Shown here: positions 35,257 through 46,079 of the stretch, one piece after another | How the letters are laid out: each line of letters starts with the position of its first letter | Numbering within the stretch: the first letter of the stretch is position 1 | Origin: Tanypteryx hageni | Taxonomy: Eukaryota > Arthropoda > Insecta > Odonata > Petaluridae | Length of the DNA: 64,000 bases | NCBI GenBank assembly: GCA_028673005.1 | Contig: CM054113.1 | Location: 206,823,504 to 206,887,503 of the forward strand | Direction: 5' to 3' | Program-made: the position numbers and the translations under genes | Notes under the pieces: model-generated | Databases searched by the model: none | What the model was told of the DNA's origin: nothing | The model's input: the letters and a program-made list of their open reading frames with translations, nothing else

Positions 35257-35600
35257 ATGTCAACAAGGTGTTGGGATGAGGAAACCCAGTGAGCACTCAC
35301 CAATCAGACGACTTCAGGTTGGCGAGGTCCCGGGGATGTCGAAGCGACACACGTAAAATAACACAAAAACACAGAAACATCACAAACGTAAAGCTTTCGG
35401 AACTACTCCTTCTTCAGCTACAGAGAGAGAACTGATGGCGGTGACACTGGGTGGAGGCATGGGGGTGGAAGGGTAGTGCGGAAAGGTCGAGGATTGGAGG
35501 AAACGGAGGGGGTTGGGGATGGGTAGGGTGTTGGAAGAAGACAGAAAGGGTGTGAAAAGCTATCGAAGGTTGAGGCCTGGGGGAGTGAAGGAGTTTAGGA
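35251..35600 (-). repeat. Left arm of 350 bp near-perfect inverted repeat (Penelope-like)
   Basis: Reverse complement of 35937-36287. I find a single clear mismatch (CACCC against CACCA in the TTTTCACAC..TTTCTGTC region). It contains the minus-strand copy of the hammerhead-like motif (TTTC at 35395 and TCTTCAG at 35411). Confidence 0.9.
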
Positions 35601-35977
35601 TAATAAACCCCCCCTGCAACTCCTTCTCCAGTCCCACAACCAACATCACCTACCCCATAACTTCCACCAAAAACTGCACCACCCGCAATATCATTTACCT
35701 CCTGAGATGCACCCAATGTCCCGCCTTTTATGTTGGCCTCACCAGCAATCCCCTCAACATCCGAATGAATGGCCACCGCAACAGCGTCATTCTCAAACGA
35801 CCGCTGCCGGTGGCCGTTCATGCGAACAAACATAATTTAAAGTTCAACAACTGCTTCACAGTGAGAGTCATTCGCGCTCTCCCCGACAATGCTTCGGCTC
35901 CCCAACTCCGTCAGTGGGAGCTTTCGCATATCCATCTCCTAAACTCCTTCACTCCCCCAGGCCTCAACCTTCGATAG
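35601..35977 (+). pseudogene. Penelope-like element ORF, C-terminal GIY-YIG endonuclease part
   Basis: The plus frame ends at 35977 and carries a recognisable GIY-YIG nuclease. NIIYLLRCTQCPAFYVGLTS is the GIY and YIG block, with the IYLL and YVG strands. LNIRMNGHRNSV holds the catalytic Arg region, and LRQWELSHIHLLNS holds the Glu. PGLNLR ends the protein. This order is the C-terminus of Penelope-like retroelement polyproteins, where GIY-YIG nicks target DNA for priming. The upstream reverse transcriptase is missing, because the left arm of the inverted repeat replaces it at 35600. The open frame visible into the arm (from 35513) is therefore artificial. It is a 5'-truncated, inactive fragment. 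The last 14 codons lie in the right arm. Confidence 0.85.
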
Positions 35978-36317
35978 CTTTTCACACCATTTCTGTCTTC
36001 TTCCAACACCCTACCCATCCCCAACCCCCTCCGTTTCCTCCAATCCTCGACCTTTCCGCACTACCCTTCCACCCCCATGCCTCCACCCAGTGTCACCGCC
36101 ATCAGTTCTCTCTCTGTAGCTGAAGAAGGAGTAGTTCCGAAAGCTTTACGTTTGTGATGTTTCTGTGTTTTTGTGTTATTTTACGTGTGTCGCTTCGACA
36201 TCCCCGGGACCTCGCCAACCTGAAGTCGTCTGATTGGTGAGTGCTCACTGGGTTTCCTCATCCCAACACCTTGTTGACATCCATATATCTATTTTACCTT
36301 TCCTTTTCCGTAAGTTG
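35937..36317 (+). mobile_element. Right arm and terminal unit of Penelope-like element
   Basis: It contains the ORF end, a 3' region and the pseudo-LTR-like unit ending in TTGTTATATAT before (AT)n tract 3. The part to about 36287 is the right arm of the inverted repeat. CTGAAGA (36120-36126) and GAAA (36139-36142) repeat the hammerhead-like pattern, with a different but still pairable stem. Confidence 0.8.

Positions 36318-36367
<50 letters not shown>
36318..36367. repeat. (AT)n tract 3, right edge of Penelope-like unit
   Basis: Pure AT run following the same TTGTTATA junction seen before tract 2. Confidence 0.95.
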
Positions 36368-36370
<3 letters not shown>

Positions 36371-37034
36371 ACTATCTGACAGAGGACCAAACAGCAAGCA
36401 GGACATATGAAATGTATTGGCGCGGATAAGAGTAGCATGATACGGATGGAAATGGAAGTGTAAGGGACAGCTTCATGCATCAGAGTATTGAGGAATGCTG
36501 GAAAAGAAAACGGTTCCTAAGTATTAATTTTTAGTACTTTATCGAATGAGCCATTACTAACATAGTCCAAGTAACTAATAAAACGCCATTGCGATTATGA
36601 GTAGTTCTCAAAAGACATTCATCGTGAGGATGAAATGTTACATGCATCATAAGATGAAGAAGTTCTTCGATATTTAAGGAAAAAGACCTCCCGTCAATAC
36701 AGTTTATTTATTCACGACCCAAAAGTTTCGAAGTGGGGACTAATCTAACTTAGAGGAAGGAACTCGAAAGAGAGACTATACGGCAAAAAATCCGGTAACT
36801 TGTCAACAATGAAGTTAAGATTCGTCATCGAGCTTCATGACATTGGCTGAGGACCAAACGGTCCCTCCTTCCTTGACACCATTCAGTAAATCCCTATCTT
36901 AATAATCTATACACGAAACCTTTTCCTCTGTATTCTCGCAAACCACGAATTGCTTTCAAGGAATTACTTTTTCGACTTTCCTTTCAACGTTACCGAATTC
37001 GATATTTTCATCTCTCACAAAGTCAATCGTGACA
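36368..37034. other. Non-coding stretch
   Basis: I see no gene, repeat or RNA feature. Confidence 0.6.
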
Positions 37035-37431
37035 AGGGTGATCAGATTTTGAAGAACCAAAACCGGGACATAACGTGTACTGAGGTAGAAAAATCTGAAC
37101 AAAAGAGGGACGACATGTGAGTTTTTGTCTTTCTGTGGTTTATTGCTGTACAAACAAATCCTTCGTACTTTGGCCTTATTTTTTTCAAAAGGCCGCGAAT
37201 GAATTTACGAATTATAAAAACACGTGCACAATACTATTCCCGGAATTTATCAGGAAAATAATCTGAACAAATATTTAATTGGCGCATTATGTACAATTAC
37301 CACGATAATATTGTTTTGCAATGAAGTCGAATGAAAAAGCATGAATATTAAAAAAATAAAATCCCGTGTCCCGAAAAAGTCTAACAAGTCACCGGGACAA
37401 ACCCCGGAAAACCAGGACGTCTGGTCATCCT
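37035..37431. mobile_element. hAT-type MITE, about 397 bp
   Basis: Left end AGGGTGATCAGATTTTG and right end read back AGGATGACCAGACGTCC are imperfect inverted repeats of the common hAT terminus CAGGGTGACCAGAC. Internal CCAAAACCGGGACA at the left pairs with TGTCCCGG near the right. No clear 8 bp duplication was found, so the exact ends are approximate. Confidence 0.6.
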
Positions 37432-37609
37432 ATTGCCCGTTTCAAATTTTCTGATCACCTCTCCTTTGCCACAAAATGCCATCATCGCGTCTTTTACTTT
37501 CTCCATACGTAGTATAGGGGAAAGTATTGTTTTCATGAAAAAAATCGACTTCGTGATTTCAACGGAAATACATGTTTTAAGGTCCACTGAACATGTTTTG
37601 ACTATTTTC

Positions 37610-37880
37610 TCGATGATGTCTGTGTGTCTGTCTGTCTGTGATAGATTTTTGTGGGAGCTCTAACTCAAACACTATTAATCAGGTCGGCGCGAAATTTTAT
37701 ATTTAACATTTTTATAAAAGTCAGAAGAACTGATTAGTTTTTGGTAAAAATCGGTCAACCGGAAGTGGGCGTTTACTCTTGTCACATCCGTTATTTTGAA
37801 ATATTTGCTTTAATATTTGATAAATGTATTGGAATAAAAGTTGTAGAAAATTTAATTGCTGCCACAACCAAGCCATCTAC
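37610..37880. repeat. Dispersed repeat with TCTG signature
   Basis: GTGTGTCTGTCTGTCTGTG is followed by blocks such as AAAATCGGTCAACCGGAAG. This is typical of a dispersed arthropod repeat family. Related pieces in the other orientation (ACACAGACTGACAGA, GTTGAAATCGGT) occur at 50,650-50,866 and 57,110-57,405. No coding capacity is recognised. Confidence 0.5.
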
Positions 37881-38310
37881 CGACGACTATTGTTAACAAT
37901 TGACTCTTAGTTACGTCTTAGTAACGGTCCTTTTTCTTTTCTTAATTGTTGGAGTTTTGTGGCTATATCCAATATCAGAAGGCTATGGTTTGAGTTTATT
38001 TCTGTTCTTTGTTGTCTAAAAATTTCTCGCAGTTCCTTAAAATATTTATTATTATTTTTAGAAAAAATAGTCATGTGGTGGCCACGTCAGATATTTTCCT
38101 AACGTATTTATTTATCGTAACCTATATCGATACCGACTTTACAACTCCTCGAAACAAACGAAATATTTTCCCCGAAAATTAACGGGCCGTGCAAATGAAA
38201 CCATCGTTTTTTTGTCTTTCGGCCGAAATCCGTTACTCATCCGTTTGGGTCGCGGTAATTTCGGGGAAGGTCTCTTCCCGATGGCAGCACAGGTACGGTA
38301 TTTCGAAAGG
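37881..38310. other. Non-coding stretch
   Basis: Nothing is supported here. Confidence 0.6.
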
Positions 38311-39100
38311 GATTAATATAGAGAGAGGGAGATGTGGAGGAGAAAGGAATAGAGAAACGGGGGAGAGGGAATAAATTGAGGGGGAGGGGAGAGTGTGAGG
38401 GGAGAGGGAGGGGGGAGCAGGGGAGGAGAAGGGGAACAGAGAGGGAGAGTGTGAGGGGAGGAAGAGAAAGGAAGGATGAGAAGGGGATTAAGGAGTAAGG
38501 GAAGGGGAGGAGGGAGTAAGGGGAGGGGAGGAGGGAGTAAGAGAAGGGGAGGAGGGAGTAAGGGAAGGGGAGGAGGGAGTAAGGGAAGGGTAGGAGGGAG
38601 TAAGGGAAGGGGAGGGGGAGTAAGGGAAGGGGAGGGGGGAGTAAGGGAAGGGGAGGAGGGGAGAGAGAGAGAAGGGAGAGGGGTGGGGGGAAGGAATGGG
38701 GGAGAAAGGAGGAAAGAGGGAGTAAGAGAGAGAGAGAGAGGGGGGGAGGCAGAGGGGGGCGAGGTGGAGTACGCCTCTGGGGGCAGGAGAATATATCGTG
38801 TGAGGGCAGAGAGAGAGAGGGGGGGCGTCGGAGGAGTGGCGGAAAGGGAGAAAATAAGCGAGAGAAAGAGATGGAGACAGAAAAAGAGTGCCTTCGGTTC
38901 TGTATAACGGGAAAAGAGAGGGAGAAGGAGGAAGAGAGGGAGGAGGAAGAGAGGGAGGAGGAGGAAGAGAGGGAAAAGGAGGAAGAGAGGGAGAAGAGAT
39001 GGAGGAGGAAGAGAGGGAGAAGGAGGAAGAGAGGGAGAAGGAGGAAGAGAGGGAGAATGAGGAAGAGAGAGGGAGGGGGGGAGAGAGGGCGTGCGCAGCG
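38311..39100 (+). repeat. Polypurine tract with 21-24 bp tandem units
   Basis: Nearly all purine on plus. From about 38,488 to 38,668 a unit of GGGGAGGAGGGAGTAAGGGA type repeats about eight times with small indels. From 38,925 to 39,080 GGAGGAAGAGAGGGAGAA repeats. The frames on either strand (Gly/Arg/Glu on plus, Ser/Pro/Leu on minus) are composition artefacts. Confidence 0.9.
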
Positions 39101-39523
39101 GAGCTCGCAATGGCCCGAGGAGCGTGTCCATAATCGAGGGAAGAGATGGGGACATAACGGGAAGCGAAAACGCCTTTAACGCCTCACTTTTTCCCGTCGA
39201 ACGAAGTGCCGTGTGTATTCACTCGTGGAGAGTAAGAGAAAGAGAGGGATAGAGGAAGCGGAGATATTACCGCGGAGCTCTCTCCGAATTTTTTTCATAA
39301 AGATAGGTTTGGTGTCGTTTTTTCCATTGTAGGCATAAAGGGAATTAATTAGGGCGAAGAAATATTGAGAGAATATGGAACCGTTGTGGTTGTCCAAATT
39401 GATTAATTTTTGCCAAATCAATCTGTCAGCTATACTTAGCCATACTTCTGTGTAAGACCTGTCTGAGGATGAGGAATATGTTCAACATGAAATTATCGTT
39501 CTTGTCTTGCGGCTAAAAAAATT
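39101..39523. other. Non-coding stretch
   Basis: Nothing is supported apart from the start of the inverted-repeat element that follows. Confidence 0.55.
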
Positions 39524-39737
39524 GAAGAACAGGCATTTTAAAACGCTTGCTCAGGTATCTCCAATAACCACAACAAAGTTATAAAAAACCAGATGCGTAT
39601 TTCGTTTAGAATCTAATTTCAGTGAATTATCACCGAAGACGGCTGCTTTGTAACCGAAATGCGCGTCTGGTTTTTATAACTTTGTTGTGGATATTGGAGA
39701 AACCTGAGACAAGTATATATTTAAGTGCCTGTTCTTG
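39524..39737. repeat. Imperfect palindromic element with Penelope-type core motif
   Basis: Inner arms at 39550-39604 and 39655-39708 pair over about 54 bp (CTCAGG..TCTCCAATA..CACAACAAAGTTATAAAAA). Outer blocks at about 39,524-39,541 and 39,721-39,737 (AAGAACAGGCA against TGCCTGTTCTT) extend it. The spacer holds CCGAAGA...GAAA (39633-39659), with a hairpin that resembles the CTGANGA..GAAA motif of the Penelope-like unit. It could be a MITE or an inverted Penelope terminal unit. Confidence 0.65.
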
Positions 39738-41159
39738 AACATGTTCAGTGTTCTTTTATACTTCCAGTAATAAAAAACTTGAGTATCATATCCGCAAATT
39801 CCTGAAAATATAAATAAATTCACACGAGATAATCCTGTCTTAATTCCTCAAATCGTTTCATTCCAAAGACCTCAGACAACCGATGACGTTTTTAAAAGTG
39901 AGGAGGAATTATTTATTTCCAAATGTAGAATTTAAATAACTAACGAAAAGTTGGATGAATCATCAACGTCATCTTCACAACTCCACCAAAATCTTCTGCA
40001 ATTGTCGAATGCTGATTACATTCTTCATTTGACCTACTTGCGATCTCTCTGTTGGCAAAGCAACGAGCTCTGTTAGTAAATACAATCACTGCAACCCCGT
40101 TTCACAGAGGCGCCAGGGATCAAGATTACTCATCATTGCATGCGTCACAGACCATTCAATTTTCCCAATCAATGATAAGTGGCATAGTTATTCTTGGAAG
40201 GCATCAAAATGAGGACGTGAAGAAGCATGCAGACATAAAATGGAAATTATTGCAAAATACAGGATTATGAAAAGAGCTAGGCTTAGCCTATAATCATGAG
40301 GCTGTCTGCAGAAATATTACTCCTCCTGAGACTAAAAAGCAGCATTAAGGAATTTCTGACTTTTCCTGCATTGCTTTTATATTAACGTGCCTACTATATT
40401 TATATATACTAGAGATTTGCTCGTTGAAAATCCATGGGAGAGTTACATTCATCTCGATTAATCCAGAAAGTGAAGCCCTTGAAATTTATTATAATATTCG
40501 AATACTCCAACTGCTCTTTTTCTTGCGACTTGGTATGCCAGTCTTTGGCTCCGCTGTTCTTCCCTTTCGTTTTCCTGGTTATTTCTTAGTCACGCGACTT
40601 GATCCGTCAGTGTTTTAGTTCGTTTGTTTTTTCTTACATTAGAGCTTGATCTCACGTTGTTTCATAATGAAAGTAAAATTAAATTTACACACAACTATCC
40701 ATACAGCTAATCGTAAATAAATGCTGAAGTCAAAGAATGATATAATCTTATGTTACATCGCTTGTTTAATTTTATAATTTTTATCATGAAATTATATATC
40801 TACTCACGTTAAATGAAGGTAATGACTATATTATCGATACTTTTTTCCAATTATATTATTCGACTTTAATTCATTTAATTTAACAAAGATATTTTTGTTG
40901 AGAAAACAATAGACTCTATTAACATGACGAAGGACCGATCGGAAGTTTTGTCAATGAAGTTAATATTAATGTCTCCAGTAATTAATTTGTGAGACTTTTA
41001 AAATATAGAAATGAAATCGAATAATTTCTTCATTTTGCCCCGAGTCATACCTAGACTAACATAAATGTCACTTGAGGCGCTTCTCGGCAGCCAATCAGAT
41101 TCCGGAAAGACATAATGAAAAACTCACGCTTTTTTTAGAGTCCTCACAGAAAGCAGGGA
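39738..41159. other. Non-coding stretch
   Basis: AT-rich sequence. TGACGAAGGACCGATCGG at about 40,925 faintly resembles the Penelope-type core but has no supporting structure. No gene is supported. Confidence 0.5.
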
Positions 41160-41163
41160 GACG

Positions 41164-41672
41164 ATGGAGCGTCTGCTGAGAAACGGCTTCAACCTTTACG
41201 GGAAAAGGTGCCTCTCTCTCACCCCCCTCCAGCCCGACCGTCCTAGTGCCAGAGGTGTCAAGGCTTCAGTCACCTCACGGCCGAATGCCGCGAAGACGTT
41301 TGATTCGTCAGGTGCCGGACGTCCCACAGATCAGCAGAATGCAAGGCAGAAAAGCTCCGGTGTGCCAACTGTGGAGGAGAGCACTACGCAGGAGCATGAG
41401 TCTGCCCAAAATGCCCTGCTGAACCCACCAAACTCGCCAACACGGTGACGCTCAATGTCGCCCCACCCGCACCAAGGAAGGACGAAAAAACCGGCCCGGC
41501 AGAAGAATCCGTCACCAAGGGTGACCTCCTACGACTGGTAACCGTGGTCCTGGCGAACACGCACCCTACGGAGAGATCGATCGTCACCGGAATCCTCACG
41601 GTGACAACAAACTTCACAGGGAATACCGTATACCCGAGTATAACTTACGCCTCTTTCTTTTACAGCGAATGA
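41164..41672 (+). pseudogene. Jockey-like ORF1 remnant with CCHC zinc knuckles
   Basis: In the frame ending at 41672, CQRCQGFSHLTAEC (41247-41288) is a complete CX2CX4HX4C knuckle. A damaged second one (CRTSHRSAEC) follows, then a third, CANCGGEHYAGA (from 41361), broken by a TGA. Stops at about 41244 (TAG), 41313 (TGA) and 41397 (TGA) kill the frame. The open frame from the ATG at 41164 is a different register. In Jockey-clade elements this part of ORF1 binds the element RNA. The stop overlaps the ORF2 start as ATGA (41669-41672). Confidence 0.7.
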
Positions 41673-44541
41673 TGGGGCACAACTTTAGAGTATGCTTCGA
41701 CAACATCCGGGGAGGTCAGCGACAGAAGAAACCCAATATAAAATATCTCTTACAGATTAGAAAAATCGCCGTAATTGGCCTCGCGGAGACAATCCTTCCC
41801 CCAGGTACCTCTTTTTCTCTGCCGGGATACGCCCTCTACTCTCGCCCCAGGACAGGATCCAACAGCGGTGGAGAGGCCATCGCAGTCCGGAAAGACCTAG
41901 CGGCTACCAGAATGGACCTGGCCAGAGAAGCCGACACCAAAGACAACCCAGCCATTGCAGTCACCGTGAATTTCAACAGGAGGGCCATCACCAAAGCGAC
42001 AGCTTACTCACACCCCTCAGCGGCGTTCCCTGCAGATCTTCTCAGATTTCTCCTCGGAAACGGGAGACCTTTCATACTACTCGCAGACCTTAACGCCAGG
42101 AACACCACCTTCAAAGACACCTTCACTAACACTAAGGGTGTCGCTCTCCAACGAGCACTGCTCACCTCCTCTCTTTATAGACACAACATTCCCTCACCGA
42201 CATTTATAGGATACCGAGGAACCTCCATACCGAAAAACATCCTTTGCTCCGCCTGCCTGACGAATGCCGTTGGGGACGTTACAATAGAAGACGGCGTCAC
42301 GTCAGACCACCTGCCTATCTTCATCCTGATCGACGAGGTAAACAGCACCACCACACCAAACACCATCACGAAGACAGATTGGAAGAAGGCCAAATGGGAT
42401 GAATTTAATGAACTTCTTTCCCAAACTAGTAACAGCATCGACAACCCGGACACCCCAGAAACAATAGACAGGGCCATCAGCACGCTGTCCACTGCCTTCA
42501 AAGACGCCACCGCCCACATACCCACGAAAACCATAAATTCGGTAAGGCTTCCTCTCCCTAACCATGTAGTCCACCTCATCAAAACGAAGCGGAGATTGTA
42601 TTGAGAATTTACCAGAACCAACGACAGAGCCACGAAAGCCGAGTGGAATCGCCTCAACGCCATCATACGGAGGAAAGTCATTGACTACAAAGAAACTGAA
42701 TGGAACAAGGCATGCAACAAGCTAGACCCAAAAGACGGAGGTAAGTTCTGGAACACGTTTAAAATCCTCACAGGCCAGAAGAATTCTACAACCACGAAGC
42801 TGATCAAGTCAGGCGGCACACCGACCATAACCAAGAATGAGGAAGCAGAGGAATTTCGCAGGGTGCTAGAAGAAGTCTACTCACCCACAGCAGATACTAG
42901 ATTCGATTACGACTACCGGAGTGCAGCCACAGAACACCTGGCAACGATAGAGGACACGCTCCCGCCGCTAAGACAAATACCACCGGAGGCCCCCAACGAC
43001 CCGGTCCTCGTCTCAATCAGCCGAGAGGAATTAGCAGCGGCCATCTACAGAGGGAAAAACTCAGCCCCGAGACCAGATGGAATAACCAGGATTATGCTGA
43101 GGAAAGCAACAAGTGTGCACGCCATTATTCTTCTTATTTTTAACTACTGTCTCCTTCTAGGATATTATCCAAAGGCTTGGAAACACATGATCACGGTCAT
43201 GATCCCCAAACCTGGGAAAGCAGCCCACACAGCATCAAACTACAGGCCCATAAGCCTCACCAGCACCACGGAGAAATGGTTTGAGAAAATCATAACCAAG
43301 CGAACCCTGCAGTTCACGGAGACGTCAAGAATTCTTCCGGATTCCGCCCACACAACTCCAGTCAACCCACTGATGCTCCTGACAAACGCCGCCACGGAAG
43401 GGATCAACGCCAGAAAATACACGGTTGCCATATACTTGGACATTGAGCGGGCATTCGATAAGTTGTGGCACGATGGCTTCATCGAGAAACTGTCGAGAAC
43501 ACCAGGTTTCTCCATAGGATTAGTACGCCTAATAAATTCTTTTATTCGAAACAGGACAGGCAGGGTGAGAGTACAGGATGAGTTATTTATAACATCGCAG
43601 CAGGAGTGCCGCAGGAGACAGTGCTCTCACCTCTCTTATTCATCGTATACTGCCATGATATGCAGAAAGACAGGAGAGGCGAAGTCACCACAGCACTCTA
43701 CGCGGATGACACAGCCCTCTGGACAACCCAGAAAACGATACGTAAGACCAAGAAGTGCCTCCAGCAAGCTGTAGACTCTTCAGGGCAGGATGCAGCGCTG
43801 GAGGCTCAGACCAAATCGTACAAAGTTCACTCTCCTCCTTTTTACAGAACGGAACGACAACCGCACACGAGAGCCGATTAGCATCAACCTATGGGGGAAG
43901 GCGGTGCTACCCAGCGCGGCAGGCAAATACTTAGGAGTAGAGCTGGACCAGTATCTGACCTTCGCAAAACTCTGGCGCAGATACGTGGTAGGATTTGCAG
44001 GAGCAACCTCGTTCGCGCAGTAACAGCAGGAGGAAGAGGAGCATCAGCAATCACAGGGCTCACCATATACAAAGCCTTCATAAGACGGGTTATGGAATAT
44101 GCCTGTGCTGTCATCACTCACTGGCTCGTTCAGGCCTCCTACGGCTTGCAGCAACGGAAAGAAGAATACTTCGGCAGCTGTTCACCTTCCACCAGTCTTC
44201 CCCAGCGAGGAGCTGTATTGCGTCGCCAACATGGAGCCAGTCCTCCACAGAATGGCAAGATTGAGAAGCAAGGAAGCTGAGCGGGTTAATACCCACCTCC
44301 CAACTTCATGATCCAACTCCTAAAACCACTTCCCACACTCCTTTCCCGCAAAATCAAGAGAAAATATCCCTCCCCGGAAAGGGTTAGGGTGAGCACATTC
44401 CCGATGTACTTCCCGGACACCCCTCTACCGGACTATTCCATACGCGCCCACATCCCCATCCCATCCCACCTCCTTTCCATTCCAGGGGCCTCTATGCATC
44501 CAACCACAAAGAAAAGAAGAAAGCGAAAAGTGCCCCAGTGA
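41669..44541 (+). pseudogene. Jockey-like ORF2 remnant: endonuclease and reverse transcriptase
   Basis: The first 311 codons (to a TGA at 42602-42604) hold the apurinic-type endonuclease: GLAETILPPG with its Glu, LLADLNARN and TSDHLPIFI. The same frame continues after the stop into the reverse transcriptase: YRPISLTSTTEKWFEKII, then AIYLDIERAFDKLWH with the first catalytic Asp. A shift near 43,600 moves it to QETVLSPLLFIVY and ALYADDTALW (YADD box). It shifts back near 43,790 (GKYLGVELDQYLTF), and further shifts follow at about 43,980 and 44,150 (IYKAFIRRVMEYACAV, LHRMARLRSKEAERV). The final open part (44308-44541) ends in KKRRKRKVPQ. No RNase H domain is seen. With one nonsense codon and at least four frameshifts it is inactive. 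Confidence 0.85.
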
Positions 44542-44950
44542 AAGTGTCTTCGACATATGGTGAATTCCAGTGATAACCAGTGCCCTATTCCAGTGTCATT
44601 GCCTATTTTTTAATCATATCATTATTATCATTTGTTAAGTTTTCGGCGGTCTGCAGGGAGTTTTACCGGTTTACCCCCTGCCTCCGGGCGAATGCCAGAC
44701 CACGTACCATCCCGGTAGAAAAAACGTGAACAGTGAAAAGTGAACCGCCAAAGGCTGAACAAAAACTGATATCTCAAAGGACAAATCTGACCCGAAGAGG
44801 CTCGGGCCAAAATGGGCGTTCCATGTTAAAATGCATTGTACAATTGTTGTGTCATTTGTTCTGAAATTATTATTGTTGGCTGTTATACTGTTACCACTGT
44901 TTTATTGTACAATGTATCTCGATGGAATAAAAACCTTGGAAACTGAACTG

Positions 44951-46079
44951 AGTTCCTATGACAACATTCAAAGTCGGCCATAATTTACTCAGAAAAACTT
45001 GTCACCTTTGGGATTTGATTCTAGGAATTTTACCCCTTGCTCCAATTCGTCTCAAATCAGAATGAGAAGCATTCCTATTTATTTTAGCAAAGCGGAAATT
45101 TTGCTCGCAAGCTTTTTTTCCATAGGTTTTTATAGTATGATCGAGTTGAGCTGCCAACTCTAGATCTACACTATTGTACGGGCAAAGAAGTACATTTTTA
45201 TTTATATATAAAAGTAATTAATAAAAAATCTGTTTTTATAAGCATTCCTTGTTTTATTTCCTATATTTTATTCATTTAACGCGCATTAAGAAGTGCTCCT
45301 TCATCATACGATTTTCTTCTGCGGACAGACAAGTGACGATGACGAATGATGACGTATAGAGTTGGACCGCACTCAGCCAAAATTATAGCAGAGCTCGAAG
45401 AATTGGGAACGTCGTCGGATAACCTTTTACAATGAACGCTGAATGTTAATTCAAAATAATACTGAATTCTAAACAATGCTGTCGGTCTTAGTCTAAAATA
45501 CTGCAGGGGAAATGTCAATCTAAAAATGATCTCATGTTTTCCACATTAAGTCGAATCTGTGAGCTGCTCTATTAAAATAAATGAAATAAAACTCCTACAG
45601 GTTTCTGTAATTCATGCTTGCTACAATTCCCTTCTGCAATCCTTTGTTCAAAGGACGCTAACATCTTGTAGCACCTCTCCAATCACCCGGACGATCCGTT
45701 TCCACCCATCGTTTTATTGCGAATAAAAGAAATCGAATCCGTTGGCGACCTTTGACAACTGTGAAACAGAAATCATGACTCCGTAAATAATCAACTTACG
45801 ACAAAGACACTTTCGTTTTCTCCCGGAGAGCAATCTAGCTGCAGATATGCAATTTGGAACAACAATATACTGGGCTCGTTCGTCTGGAAATGATTCCTAC
45901 GCAGTCCAAAGAAAGGGGTACATTTGCGGTCAAGGGGACGACCCCCCAGGATGCGAGGGGTTGGGGGTGGAGGGGACGGGGAGAGGATAAGACTTCCTAC
46001 GTCCGAGCGCGCATGCACGCACGTGACAAAGCCGGCGTCTCAATACGGAGACTGATGAGAAAATGGATCGAGTTATAAC
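44951..46079. other. Non-coding stretch
   Basis: No gene or repeat is supported. Confidence 0.55.

Larger units (their letters stand above)
41160..44950 (+). mobile_element. Decayed Jockey-like non-LTR retrotransposon
   Basis: A plus-strand LINE with remains of ORF1 (CCHC knuckles), ORF2 (endonuclease plus reverse transcriptase) and a roughly 400 bp 3' UTR. The UTR has AATAAA at 44926-44931 and ends near AAACTGAACTGAG. The 5' end of ORF1 is missing, so it is 5'-truncated or too diverged to read. It is clearly older than the intact LINE at 58.4-63.0 kb. Confidence 0.8.

Noticed and set aside
35414..35833. 139-codon minus frame ending HPHASTQCHRHQFSLCS
   Set aside because: Produced by the inverted arm of the Penelope-like element. 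Its end repeats an out-of-frame reading of the right arm.
38313..39155. 280-codon minus-strand frame of Leu/Pro/Ser repeats
   Set aside because: Translation of a purine minisatellite, with no independent evidence of a gene.
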